From contig NZ_NOKT01000009.1 in assembly GCF_002237655.1 (NCBI RefSeq), forward strand, positions 1 through 64,000: a stretch of 64,000 nucleotides of DNA, given 5' to 3'. Shown here in pieces: positions 1-7,761 of the stretch. The position numbers and the translations under genes were made by a program. Each line of letters opens with the position of its first letter. Position 1 is the stretch's first letter. The stretch is from Streptomyces sp. XY006. Its GTDB lineage: Bacteria > Actinomycetota > Actinomycetes > Streptomycetales > Streptomycetaceae. The notes below the pieces were generated by a model. It was not told the DNA's origin, searched no databases, and saw only the letters and a list, made by a program, of their open reading frames with translations.

Positions 1-1
1 C

Positions 2-94
2 CAGGCCCGGCCCTTCAAATGGACCAAAACCGCAGACCAGATCATCGACCGCATCTGCCGCTACTGCGACAGGATCTCCGGACCAGGACACTAG
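2..94 (+). CDS. IS630-type transposase, C-terminal end only (cut by window edge)
   Basis: An open frame entering from the left edge encodes about 30 residues ending in WTKTADQIIDRICRYCDRIS and a TAG stop. The pattern W-T-K-T-A-D-x-I, then R-Y-C-x-R-I-S, is the usual C-terminus of streptomycete IS630-family (DDE, Tc1/mariner-like) transposases. Only the tail is visible, so catalytic residues, completeness and the terminal inverted repeat cannot be judged. A GC hairpin follows three bases after the stop. The family call is by recalled motif. Confidence 0.6.
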   Translation, partial: QARPFKWTKTADQIIDRICRYCDRISGPGH

Positions 95-96
95 GG

Positions 97-116
97 CCGG
101 GCGTTCACCCGCCCGG
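97..116 (+). terminator. hairpin after transposase fragment
   Basis: Perfect 7-bp arms, CCGGGCG and CGCCCGG, enclose a 6-base loop directly after the transposase stop codon. Streptomyces terminators often lack a U-tract, so this is a plausible transcription stop. It could also be part of the insertion-sequence end. Confidence 0.45.
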
Positions 117-219
117 AGGGTGCCGTCCCGCTAATGGGGGTCGGCCGCGCGCGGGGACGCGCCGGGGTGGCTGTGATGGCAGCAGGGCATTTCTGCCGTC
201 GCCCGAAGGAGCTCGCTCC

Positions 220-891
220 ATGCGCCGCACCCTCCACGCACTGTCCGCCGCCGCCCTGGCCGGTTCGGCCCTGGCCGGCTTCGCACCGGCCGTGTCCGCC
301 GAACCCGCCGCCGAGGTCGCTCCCGCCACCGTCCACCCAGGGGGCACGGTCACGGTCTCGGTCACCTGTGATCCGACCGGGGGACCGCCGCCCGGGAGCA
401 TCGACGCCACCTCGCAGGCCTTCGAGGAGGGCACCGTGGCGTTGCACAAGGTCACCGGCAACGACGACGAGCTGTCCGGGCCCGCCTACCGCGGCACGGC
501 CCTCATCGCCTCCGCCGAGAACTTCGAGGGCGATCCGGACGCCCTCGGCCAGGACTCCGCGTGGACCGTCGACGGCACCTGCCCGGCCCCGCCCGGCGGC
601 GAGGGCAAGCCCTGGAGCGCGACCTTCACCGTCGCCCACGGCACGGGCCCCCACCCGCCGTCCCACCGTCCGACCCACAAGCCGTCGCACCACCCCTGTC
701 CGTCGCACCACCGGGAACCGCACCCCACGGCGTGTGGCGAGGCACCCGTCCAGCGCGGCGTACGGGCCGGTGACGGCGGGGCCTTCACCGACTCCGTACC
801 GGCCCTGGTCGCGGGCGGGGTGCTGATCGCGGGCGCGTGCGGCGCCGCCGTGCACCGCCTGCGCAACCGCGAGACCGGCACACACCACTGA
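220..891 (+). CDS. secreted, C-terminally membrane-anchored protein of unknown function
   Basis: The protein has 223 residues. The start is the ATG preceded by GAAGGAG at about 8 bases. It begins with a signal peptide (MRRT, then Ala/Leu-rich, likely cut after AVSA near residue 28). An extracellular domain of about 110 residues with one TCDPTGG motif follows, then a His/Pro-rich spacer (residues about 145-175). A single C-terminal membrane helix ends in a basic RLRNRETGTHH tail. There is no LPXTG sorting signal, so anchoring is by the helix. I do not recognise the extracellular domain. The architecture is typical of streptomycete surface proteins. Confidence 0.7.
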   Translation: MRRTLHALSAAALAGSALAGFAPAVSAEPAAEVAPATVHPGGTVTVSVTCDPTGGPPPGSIDATSQAFEEGTVALHKVTGNDDELSGPAYRGTALIASAENFEGDPDALGQDSAWTVDGTCPAPPGGEGKPWSATFTVAHGTGPHPPSHRPTHKPSHHPCPSHHREPHPTACGEAPVQRGVRAGDGGAFTDSVPALVAGGVLIAGACGAAVHRLRNRETGTHH

Positions 892-911
892 CCCCTGACC
901 CACTGACGCCC

Positions 912-1009
912 GACCCACCGGCGGTGCCACTGATCCACCGGCGATACCCCTGACCGACCGGCGGTACCACTGACCCACCGCCGGTACCACCGACCCACCG
1001 GCGCACACC
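912..1009. repeat. 20-bp tandem repeat, 5 copies, after gene 220-891
   Basis: Five consecutive units start at 912, 932, 952, 972 and 992, each close to GACCCACCGGCGGTACCACT; the last unit is truncated. The period is exactly 20 bp, so it is not a coding repeat. The array fills the start of the 360-base gap 892-1251. The rest of that gap shows no convincing gene; a promoter for the next gene must lie there but was not resolved. Confidence 0.8.
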
Positions 1010-1251
1010 GTCGACCCCGGGCGTGCGCGTCCGGCGCCGGCGCGTACCGCGGCACCGCACGCCCCCCGCTTCCCCGGCCCGGCCCGCTCATGCTGTGACC
1101 GTCGCAACCCGGCCGGGGCCCATGGGACACCTGCGCCCTGGGTACTCAAGGGCCGAGGGCACGAGCCGCACCGTACGGACCACCGGGCAGCGGACGGCGC
1201 AGGCGCCGAGGGCGACACGACACGGCGGCACGAGTCACTGCGGAGGTACCG

Positions 1252-2499
1252 ATGCTGCGGACGGACCCGGAAGGCCACGGCCCGGTCCGGTTCGGGCCGC
1301 CGCTCCCCGAGGACGGCCTGCCCGTCCTGCCGGAACTGTCCGCGGTGCTGGCCGCGGCGGCCTCCCGCGGCGGCCAGGAACCGGTCGGCGGCGGCCCCGC
1401 CCTCAGAGAGGCCGCCTGCGGCTACTGGGCCCGGCGCGGACTGCACTGCGACCCCGGCCGGGTCGCCGCCGCCCCCGGCGCGCCCGCCCTGCTCCTCGCC
1501 CTGACCGCGGCCCTCGGCGGCGACGTCCTCGTGCCGCGCCCCTGCGCCGCCTGGTGGGCGCCGTACGCACGCCTGCTGGGGCGCCCCGCCTTCCATGTGC
1601 CGACCCCGCCGGAGAGCGGCGGCGTCCCCGACCCGTACGCCCTGCTGGAGACCGTGCGCCGGGTGCGCGCCGAGGGCGGCGATCCGCGGCTGCTGGTGCT
1701 GTCCGTCGCCGACGACCCCACGGCCACCGTCGCCCCTCCCGAGCTGCTGCACGAGACCGTCGAGGCCGCCCAGGGAGAGGGCCTGCACCTGGTCAGCGAC
1801 GAGACCTGGCGGGACACCCTGCACGATCCGCACGACACCGTGCTGCTCAGCCCCGCCGAGATGCTGCCCGACCGGGTCACCGTCGTCTCGGACCTGGCCG
1901 GGGCCCTGCTCCCGCCCGGCTGGCCGGCCGCCGTGGCCCGCTTCCCGGCCGGCGACGACGCCTACGGCCTGCACGCGCGCGTGCTGGACGTCCTCACGGC
2001 CCTGGACGGGCGGGTCGCCGCCCCGGTCGCCGCGGCCGCCGGATACGCCCTCGCCGAACCGGAACCGGTCACCGCACGCGTGCGTGCCGCCGTGCGTCTG
2101 CACGCACACCTGGCCGCCGCAGCGCACGCCGCGGTGGTCGCCGCCGGCGCCCTCGCCCGGCCCCCGCGCTCCGGCCGCCACCTGTACGCCGACCTGAGCC
2201 CGCTGCGCCCGGCCCTCGCCGCGCACGGCGTGGGCGACGCCCAGGAACTGGAGGACTTCCTCGGCGCCCGGCTCGGCATGCCCGCGCCGGGTGGCCACCG
2301 CTTCGGCGACGGTCTCGAAGCCCCGCGCGTGCGGCTCTCCACAGCCGCGCTGATGGCCGGCTCCGACAGCGAACGCGCGGAATGCCTCACCTCGCCCACG
2401 CCGTTGGAACTGCCGCACGTGCAACGCGCGTTGATCCATCTGCAGTCGGTCTTCGACGATCTCCGCGACGACGCCCAGCGAGGGGAGCCTCAGCGATGA
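1252..2499 (+). CDS. aminotransferase-fold (PLP fold type I) protein without lysine
   Basis: The protein has 415 residues. The sequence runs like a class I/II aminotransferase: an N-terminal GGGPALREAACGYW segment, the VLSVADDPTATV stretch where the Asn-Pro loop normally lies, and LVSDETWRDT matching the conserved D-E-x-Y/W cofactor strand. At the position of the catalytic S-x-S-K it reads VVSDLAGALLPPGWPAAVA, so the Schiff-base lysine is missing. I find no lysine anywhere in the protein. It therefore cannot form the internal aldimine and is unlikely to be a normal transaminase. A non-enzymatic or regulatory role is possible. The stop overlaps the next start (ATGA), implying translational coupling to the hydrolase downstream. 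Confidence 0.75.
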   Translation: MLRTDPEGHGPVRFGPPLPEDGLPVLPELSAVLAAAASRGGQEPVGGGPALREAACGYWARRGLHCDPGRVAAAPGAPALLLALTAALGGDVLVPRPCAAWWAPYARLLGRPAFHVPTPPESGGVPDPYALLETVRRVRAEGGDPRLLVLSVADDPTATVAPPELLHETVEAAQGEGLHLVSDETWRDTLHDPHDTVLLSPAEMLPDRVTVVSDLAGALLPPGWPAAVARFPAGDDAYGLHARVLDVLTALDGRVAAPVAAAAGYALAEPEPVTARVRAAVRLHAHLAAAAHAAVVAAGALARPPRSGRHLYADLSPLRPALAAHGVGDAQELEDFLGARLGMPAPGGHRFGDGLEAPRVRLSTAALMAGSDSERAECLTSPTPLELPHVQRALIHLQSVFDDLRDDAQRGEPQR

Positions 2500-3560
2500 C
2501 GCAGCAGTCCGAGTCGACCACCACCACGACCACCGGCCCGGCCGGCCCGGAAGCCGACGCCCCGGCCCTCCCGTCTCCCCTGGCTGCCCCGTACCCGCCG
2601 CTGGCCGCACCCCGGCCGCTGGCCGAGCACCGGGTGTGGCCGCGCACCTTCCACGACCGGCTGACCGCCCCGCTGCCCGGACTGAAGGCCATGGCCCGCT
2701 TCGCCCGCGAAGGCGCCGTGAGACCCGGCCCCGAAGGCCTGGCCGACATCCCGCGCCTGCCCTACGCCCCGGCCCCGCTGCCCCGCGTCGACGCCCGCAC
2801 GGTCGCGGTCACCTGGGCGGGACACGCCAGTTGGGTGCTGCGCATCGGCGGGCTCACGGTCCTCACCGACCCGGTCTGGTCCCGCCGCATCCTGGGCACC
2901 CCGGCCCGCATCACACCCGTCGGCGTCCCCTGGGAGGACCTGCCGCGCGTCGACGCCGTCGTCATCAGCCACAACCACTACGACCACCTGGACGCCCCCA
3001 CCCTGCGCCGACTCCCGCGCGACACGCCCGTGTTCGTCCCGGCCGGGCTCGCCCGCTGGTTCCACCGCCGCCGCTTCACCCGCGTCACGGAGCTCGACTG
3101 GTGGGAGGCGGCCGAACTGGACGGCGTCCGCTTCGACTTCGTCCCGTCCCACCACTGGTCCAAGCGCACCCTCACCGACACCTGCCACAGCCTCTGGGGC
3201 GGCTGGGTCCTCACCGACCGGGACGGCCAACGCGTCTACTTCGCGGGCGACACGGGCTACGGCCACTGGTTCTCCCGCATCGGCCGCCGCTACCCCGGCA
3301 TCGACCTCGCGCTCCTGCCCATCGGCGCCTACGACCCCCGCTGGTGGCTCAGCGACGTCCACTGCGACCCGGAGGAAGCCGTCCGGGCCGCCCAGGACCT
3401 GGGAGCGGCCAGGATGGCCCCCATGCACTGGGCGACGTTCGTCCTGTCGGCCGAGCCGGTGCTGGAGCCCCTCACCCGCGTACGGGCGGCCTGGGAGAAG
3501 ACGGGCCTGCCCCGCGAGAACCTGTGGGACATGCCGGTGGGCGCTTCGAGGGTGCTGTAG
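2496..3560 (+). CDS. metallo-beta-lactamase-fold hydrolase (NAPE-PLD/UlaG-like)
   Basis: The protein has 354 residues and starts in a 4-base ATGA overlap with the aminotransferase-like gene. After a low-complexity Thr/Ala/Pro-rich N-terminus come TWAGHASWVLRI, the zinc motif SHNHYDHLD (H-x-H-x-D-H), FVPSHHWSKR, FAGDTGYG with the bridging Asp, and a C-terminal PMHWATF. This order fits COG2220 proteins related to N-acyl-phosphatidylethanolamine phospholipase D and UlaG. All expected metal ligands are present, so it should be an active metal-dependent phosphodiesterase or lactonase-type hydrolase. The substrate is unknown. It runs convergently into the DedA gene, with 7 bases between. Confidence 0.85.
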   Translation: MTQQSESTTTTTTGPAGPEADAPALPSPLAAPYPPLAAPRPLAEHRVWPRTFHDRLTAPLPGLKAMARFAREGAVRPGPEGLADIPRLPYAPAPLPRVDARTVAVTWAGHASWVLRIGGLTVLTDPVWSRRILGTPARITPVGVPWEDLPRVDAVVISHNHYDHLDAPTLRRLPRDTPVFVPAGLARWFHRRRFTRVTELDWWEAAELDGVRFDFVPSHHWSKRTLTDTCHSLWGGWVLTDRDGQRVYFAGDTGYGHWFSRIGRRYPGIDLALLPIGAYDPRWWLSDVHCDPEEAVRAAQDLGAARMAPMHWATFVLSAEPVLEPLTRVRAAWEKTGLPRENLWDMPVGASRVL

Positions 3561-3567
3561 GGGAGCC

Positions 3568-4221
3568 CTACCGCACTCGCCGCACCACACTCGGCACCAC
3601 ACTGATCAGCACGGTCAGCCCGATCGCCGCCACGACTCCCTGCCACGGCTCGGGGAACAGCGACCCACCGAGAATCCCGATCAGCTGATACGTCACGGCC
3701 CAGGCCAGACAGGCCGGGAAGTTCCCGCGCGAGAACCGCCGCAGCGGCCACTTCGCCAGCAGACACGCCAGCATCACCGGGATCCGCCCGGCGGGCACCA
3801 GCCGGGACAGCACCAGCACGGCGACCCCGTGCGAGGCCAGCTTCTCCTGCGCCTGCTCCAGCCGGTCCTCCGGCGCCCGGGCCCGCAGCGCCTCCAGCCA
3901 CCGCGACCCGTTCTTCGACTTCAGCCCGCGCCGCCCCAGCCAGTACAGCGCCGCGTCCCCGAGGAACGCGCCCAGCGACGCCGTCACGAACACCATCGCC
4001 AGCGAGAACGGGGCCGTCTGGTGGAAGGCCACCACCGCGGCCGAACTCACCAGCGCCCCCGTCGGGATCACCGGCACCAGCGCCCCGGCCAGCACCAGCA
4101 GGAAGAGCGTCGGATACCCGATCGCCTGCTGCGTCGACTCCGGCAGCACGGACGCCGGTGTGACGGCCGGAGCGGCGAGCAGGGGCAGCCCGGCCAGTGC
4201 CGCGGGCGCGGACCACGTCAC
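3568..4221 (-). CDS. DedA family membrane protein
   Basis: The protein has 217 residues. It starts at a GTG that overlaps the upstream hydrolase stop (GTGA, 4 bases), so the two genes are coupled. Hydrophobic helices, a G-D-A-A-L-Y-W-L-G-R-R segment, and SRLVPAGRIPVMLACLLAKW followed by F-x-x-G-N-F-P-A-C-L-A-W are hallmarks of DedA/SNARE-associated proteins. These are now considered lipid flippases or transporters that affect envelope homeostasis. The basic/Pro/Gly motif R-L-V-P-A-G-R is intact. The lipid or ion carried cannot be told. Confidence 0.85.
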   Translation of the reverse strand: MTWSAPAALAGLPLLAAPAVTPASVLPESTQQAIGYPTLFLLVLAGALVPVIPTGALVSSAAVVAFHQTAPFSLAMVFVTASLGAFLGDAALYWLGRRGLKSKNGSRWLEALRARAPEDRLEQAQEKLASHGVAVLVLSRLVPAGRIPVMLACLLAKWPLRRFSRGNFPACLAWAVTYQLIGILGGSLFPEPWQGVVAAIGLTVLISVVPSVVRRVR

Positions 4222-4991
4222 CGCGCCGCCTCCAGCCGCACGCTCTCGCCGTGCCCGAGCCGGTGCACCGCCGCCCCGGGCGCGTGCCGGGCCGCCAGCC
4301 GGACGAACTCGTCCCCCGGCGTGTGGAACTCGTGCGGGCGCACGGCGTCCATCCCGATCGGCCAGTACGTGCCGTAGTGCACCGGCACCGCACTGCGCGC
4401 CCCCAGGCGCGCCAGCGCCTGGGCCGCCCGGCCCGCGTCCAGGTGCCCCTCGCCCAGGTACGGCCCCCAGCCGCCCACCGGCAGCAGCGCCACCTCGACC
4501 GGTCCGACCTCCTTGGCCATCTCGTCGAACAGGCCCGTGTCCCCGGCGAAGTACGTGCGGGCCTCGCCGGATATGACGTAGCCGAGGGCGGGGGAGCGGT
4601 GCGGTCCGAGCGGCAGCCGCCGCCCGTCGTGCCGCGCCGGAACGGCCCGTACGACGACGTCGCCGACCGCCGTCTCGTCGCCCGGCGCCACCTCGCTGAC
4701 CCGCAGATGCGCGAGCCGGCGCAGCGCGGGCACCGCCCGGCGCGCGCCCCGGGGCACGAGCAGGCGCGTGCCCGGCGCGAGCCGCATCAGCGACGGCACG
4801 TGCAGGTGATCCGCGTGCAGATGCGACACCAGCGCGACATCCGCGTGGTGGGCGCCGGGGGGCGGCAGGGCCCCGCGCCGGCGCCGCAGGTGCGCGAGCC
4901 GGCGCGCGAACAACGGGTCGGTGAGCACGCGCACGTTCGAGTCCTGCACGGTGCAAGTGGCGTGACCCCACCAGGTGATCTCCACCGGCAC
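4218..4991 (-). CDS. metallo-beta-lactamase-fold hydrolase (UlaG-like, COG2220)
   Basis: The protein has 257 residues with a GTG start and an AAGGAGG ribosome site 8 bases upstream. It opens with ITWWGHATCTVQ, has the metal motif SHLHADHLH (H-x-H-x-D-H), then PARHDGR, FAGDTGLFDEM and PVHYGTYWPIG, so the binuclear metal site looks complete. It is much shorter than the hydrolase at 2496-3560 and belongs to the same superfamily. It is first in a two-gene unit with the DedA protein, which may point to a membrane-derived substrate; that is inference. Confidence 0.85.
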   Translation of the reverse strand: MPVEITWWGHATCTVQDSNVRVLTDPLFARRLAHLRRRRGALPPPGAHHADVALVSHLHADHLHVPSLMRLAPGTRLLVPRGARRAVPALRRLAHLRVSEVAPGDETAVGDVVVRAVPARHDGRRLPLGPHRSPALGYVISGEARTYFAGDTGLFDEMAKEVGPVEVALLPVGGWGPYLGEGHLDAGRAAQALARLGARSAVPVHYGTYWPIGMDAVRPHEFHTPGDEFVRLAARHAPGAAVHRLGHGESVRLEAAR

Positions 4992-5074
4992 TTCTTTGCC
5001 TCCTTCGCGCGACTCCCCGAAGCCTACGTGCAGGAGTAGGGTCGGCGGCGAAACCGGAGGTGAGGGGGGACGCC

Positions 5075-5476
5075 ATGGTGCCGGTGCGGGTCACGGCGAT
5101 CGCGAGCCTGACGCCGCTGGAGGAACTGGACCAGGACCCGTTCCTGGTCGACTCCCGCAGCCAGCACGCGATGTGCGCCCGCTGGGCCGCCGAGCGGGGC
5201 TACACGGTCAACCGCGAGTTGCTGGTCCGCGGACTGCGGCCCGACCACGGCGCCCTGTGGGACGGCGTCCGGCCCGGCCTCGACCTGTTCGTGGCGCCCA
5301 GCCGGCGGGTCCTGGAGAGCGCCCTCGCCTCCGTCGAGGAGTTCACCGCGGAGTGCGCGCGGCGCGGCGTCCGGGTCGAGACGGTGGGCCACGCGGAACC
5401 GGCGTACGACGCGGCGATGAAGGCGTGCGTGCACCGCCGGCTGTCGATGCCGACGGCCGGGTACGACGGCCGCTGA
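5075..5476 (+). CDS. small protein resembling a serine-recombinase N-terminal domain
   Basis: The protein has 133 residues from the ATG chosen here; a GTG at 5060 is in frame but overlaps the GGAGG at 5056-5060. The run S-R-S-Q-H-A-M-C-A-R-W-A-A-E-R-G-Y-T-V, then RPGLDLFVAPSRRVLES and FTAECARRGVRVETV, echoes the order of motifs in resolvase N-terminal domains. The catalytic serine and the GYxRVSxxxQ opening are absent and there is no DNA-binding tail. It is therefore either a divergent fold relative or a misleading similarity. The function is unknown. A strong hairpin follows the stop. Confidence 0.55.
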   Translation: MVPVRVTAIASLTPLEELDQDPFLVDSRSQHAMCARWAAERGYTVNRELLVRGLRPDHGALWDGVRPGLDLFVAPSRRVLESALASVEEFTAECARRGVRVETVGHAEPAYDAAMKACVHRRLSMPTAGYDGR

Positions 5477-5477
5477 A

Positions 5478-5506
5478 GTCCCCGGCGAGGGGTATGAGCC
5501 GGGGAC
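5478..5506 (+). terminator. hairpin terminator after gene 5075-5476
   Basis: Arms GTCCCCGGC (5478-5486) and GCCGGGGAC (5498-5506) pair perfectly around an 11-base loop, beginning one base after the stop codon. This is a good candidate for rho-independent termination. Confidence 0.7.
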
Positions 5507-5571
5507 GAAGGAGTCCTCCCGGGCGTTGTGACAGGGTGGGGGAGGGCCCGTGGACGGCGGCGGGCCGGGAC

Positions 5572-7665
5572 GTGAGGTGGCTGGGCGTGCGGGGCGTGTG
5601 GTGGCGGCGGGCCGCCAGTCAGGTCGGGCGGAGCGTCGCGGTGTGGGCGGTCTCCACCGTCACCATGCTCGTGCTCGCCGGGATCCTGCCGGACTTCCGG
5701 CTCCGCTCGGCGGACGGCGACAGCGCCACCGACATCGCCGTCACGGCCGCGTTCGGCGCCGGCGCCTTCGGTGTCCTGTCGGCCGTGGTGTGGCCCCTGC
5801 TCGTCCGGCTGCTGCTCCTGGTGCCGGCGCTCGTGCTGGGCCTGCTGGTGTTCTTCCTGAACGGGGCGCTGCTGCTGCTCGCCCTGAACCTCAACCCCGC
5901 CGAGCGCGGCGCCGCCGCCCCGGAGACGGCCGTCGTGGTCGCCGCGGTGATGTCGGCCGTCGCGTCGGCGACCGGCGCCGCCCTGGCCGTCCGCGACGAC
6001 GACGCCTACCGCCGCCGGCTGTACCGCCTCTCCGACCGCCGCCGCCGCTCCGGACCGCCCTGCCCGCCGAGCCCGGGCACCGTCTTCCTGCAACTGGACG
6101 GCGTCGGCCACGACACGCTGCTCGACGCGGTCGGCGAGGGCCTGATGCCCACCGTCGCCCGCTGGCTCGACCCGGGCCCCGGCGGCCGACCCAGCCACCG
6201 GCTCACGCCCTGGCGCACCGACTGGTCCAGCCAGACCGGCGCCAGCCAGCTCGGCATCCTGCACGGCAGCAACCACGACGTCCCCGCCTTCCGCTGGTAC
6301 GAGAAGGACACCCGAGAGGTCGTCGTCTGCAACCGCCCGACCAGCGCCGCCGAACTCCAGCGCCGCGCCGTCGCCCACGCCGGGCACGGCGGCCTGCTCA
6401 CCGTCGACGGCGCCAGCCGCGGCAACCTCTTCAGCGGCGGAGCCGACGAACAGGCCCTGGTGCTGTCCATCGCCACCCGCCGCCGCAGCCGCGAGAACCG
6501 CTCCCGCGACGGCTACTTCGCCTACTTCTCCGACCCGGCCAACGCCGTGCGCACGGCCCTGTCCTTCCTCGCCGAGGTCGGCCGGGAGATCGGCCAGTCC
6601 ACCCGGGCCCGTCTGCACAAGCAGCGCCCGCGCGTCTCCCGCGGCGGCCTCTACCCGCTCGTCCGCGCCTTCGCCACCGTCGTCGAGCGGGACGTCGTCG
6701 TCGCCGCCGTCACCGGCGACATGCTCGCCGGACGCACCGCCGTCTACGCCGACCTGGTGGCCTACGACGAGGTCGCCCACCACTCCGGCCCGGCGAGCCG
6801 CGACGCCCGGAAGGTCCTCCAGCGCCTCGACCGCTGCCTCGCGCTGATCGAGAACGTCGCCGAGCACGCCCCGCGCCCGTACCGGATCGTCGTGCTGTCC
6901 GACCACGGCCAGAGCCCCGGCGAGACCTTCCGCTCCCGCTACGGCCTCACCCTCGGCGACCTGGTCCGGGCGGGCTGCGGACTGCCCGTGCCGCGCCGCG
7001 CCGAACGCACCCGCAGCGGGGCGGAGGCCCGCGCCGCCGTCCGTGCCGCGCTGCGCATCCCCGTCGAGGAGGCGGGCGAGCGCCACCGGCCCGGGCGCCG
7101 CGAGGAACCGATCGTGCTGGCCTCCGGCAACCTCGGCCTGGTCTCCTTCCCGGACGTCGGCCACCGGATGAGCAAGGAGGAGATCGACGCCCGCCACCCC
7201 GCGCTGCTGCCGACCCTCGCCAACCACCCCGGCATCGGCTTCCTTCTGGTCCGCAGCGAGGAGCACGGCGGGGTCGTCCTGGGCGCGTACGGGGCCGAGA
7301 TCCCGCTGGCCGACCTCGACGACAACCCGGGCCCGCTCGCCGCGTTCGGCCCGGGCGCCGCCGACGCGGTACGCCGTACGCACTCCTTCCCGCACGCCGC
7401 CGACATCATGGTCAACTCCTTCCACGACCCCGCCGACGGCGAAGTCCTCGCCTTCGAGGAGCAGATCGGCTCCCACGGCGGACTCGGCGGCGCCCAGGGC
7501 AGGCCGTTCCTGCTGTCGCCGCTCGCGCTGTCCACGCCCGTCGAGGAGGAGGCGGCGGAACTCGTCGGCGCCGAGCGGGTGCACCGGGTGCTGCGGCGCT
7601 GGCTGCGCGAGTCGAACGGACCGCAGGTGCCGCTGGAGACCGGGGAGCAGGAGCGCGCCGCCTGA
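5572..7665 (+). CDS. four-helix holin-like domain fused to an alkaline-phosphatase-superfamily phosphodiesterase
   Basis: The protein has about 697 residues if translation starts at the GTG at 5572; a GTG at 5536 is in frame and neither has a clear ribosome site. Residues about 15-140 hold four membrane helices like the superfamily IV phage-holin fold. The rest is an alkaline-phosphatase/type I phosphodiesterase catalytic domain: FLQLDGVGHDTL (metal Asp), TDWSSQTGASQLGILHG (nucleophile region), DLVAYDEVAHHSG (metal Asp/His), VLSDHGQSPG (Asp-His) and a late SHGG. All metal sites look intact. The domain probably acts at the membrane on a phosphodiester. It is followed by a MoxR ATPase gene with about 100 bases between. 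Confidence 0.8.
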   Translation: MRWLGVRGVWWRRAASQVGRSVAVWAVSTVTMLVLAGILPDFRLRSADGDSATDIAVTAAFGAGAFGVLSAVVWPLLVRLLLLVPALVLGLLVFFLNGALLLLALNLNPAERGAAAPETAVVVAAVMSAVASATGAALAVRDDDAYRRRLYRLSDRRRRSGPPCPPSPGTVFLQLDGVGHDTLLDAVGEGLMPTVARWLDPGPGGRPSHRLTPWRTDWSSQTGASQLGILHGSNHDVPAFRWYEKDTREVVVCNRPTSAAELQRRAVAHAGHGGLLTVDGASRGNLFSGGADEQALVLSIATRRRSRENRSRDGYFAYFSDPANAVRTALSFLAEVGREIGQSTRARLHKQRPRVSRGGLYPLVRAFATVVERDVVVAAVTGDMLAGRTAVYADLVAYDEVAHHSGPASRDARKVLQRLDRCLALIENVAEHAPRPYRIVVLSDHGQSPGETFRSRYGLTLGDLVRAGCGLPVPRRAERTRSGAEARAAVRAALRIPVEEAGERHRPGRREEPIVLASGNLGLVSFPDVGHRMSKEEIDARHPALLPTLANHPGIGFLLVRSEEHGGVVLGAYGAEIPLADLDDNPGPLAAFGPGAADAVRRTHSFPHAADIMVNSFHDPADGEVLAFEEQIGSHGGLGGAQGRPFLLSPLALSTPVEEEAAELVGAERVHRVLRRWLRESNGPQVPLETGEQERAA

Positions 7666-7761
7666 AAATCGGCTGCGCCGCACGGACCGTACGCCCACAC
7701 TGTCCGTACGGACGCCGCACACCTGCGCGTCCTTCTCGAACACCCCCAAGGAGTCGCTGCT

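Noticed and set aside
7680..7715. CCGTACG-containing repeats before the MoxR gene as an operator
   Set aside because: The elements are direct, overlapping short palindromes without consistent arms; chance is likely at this composition.
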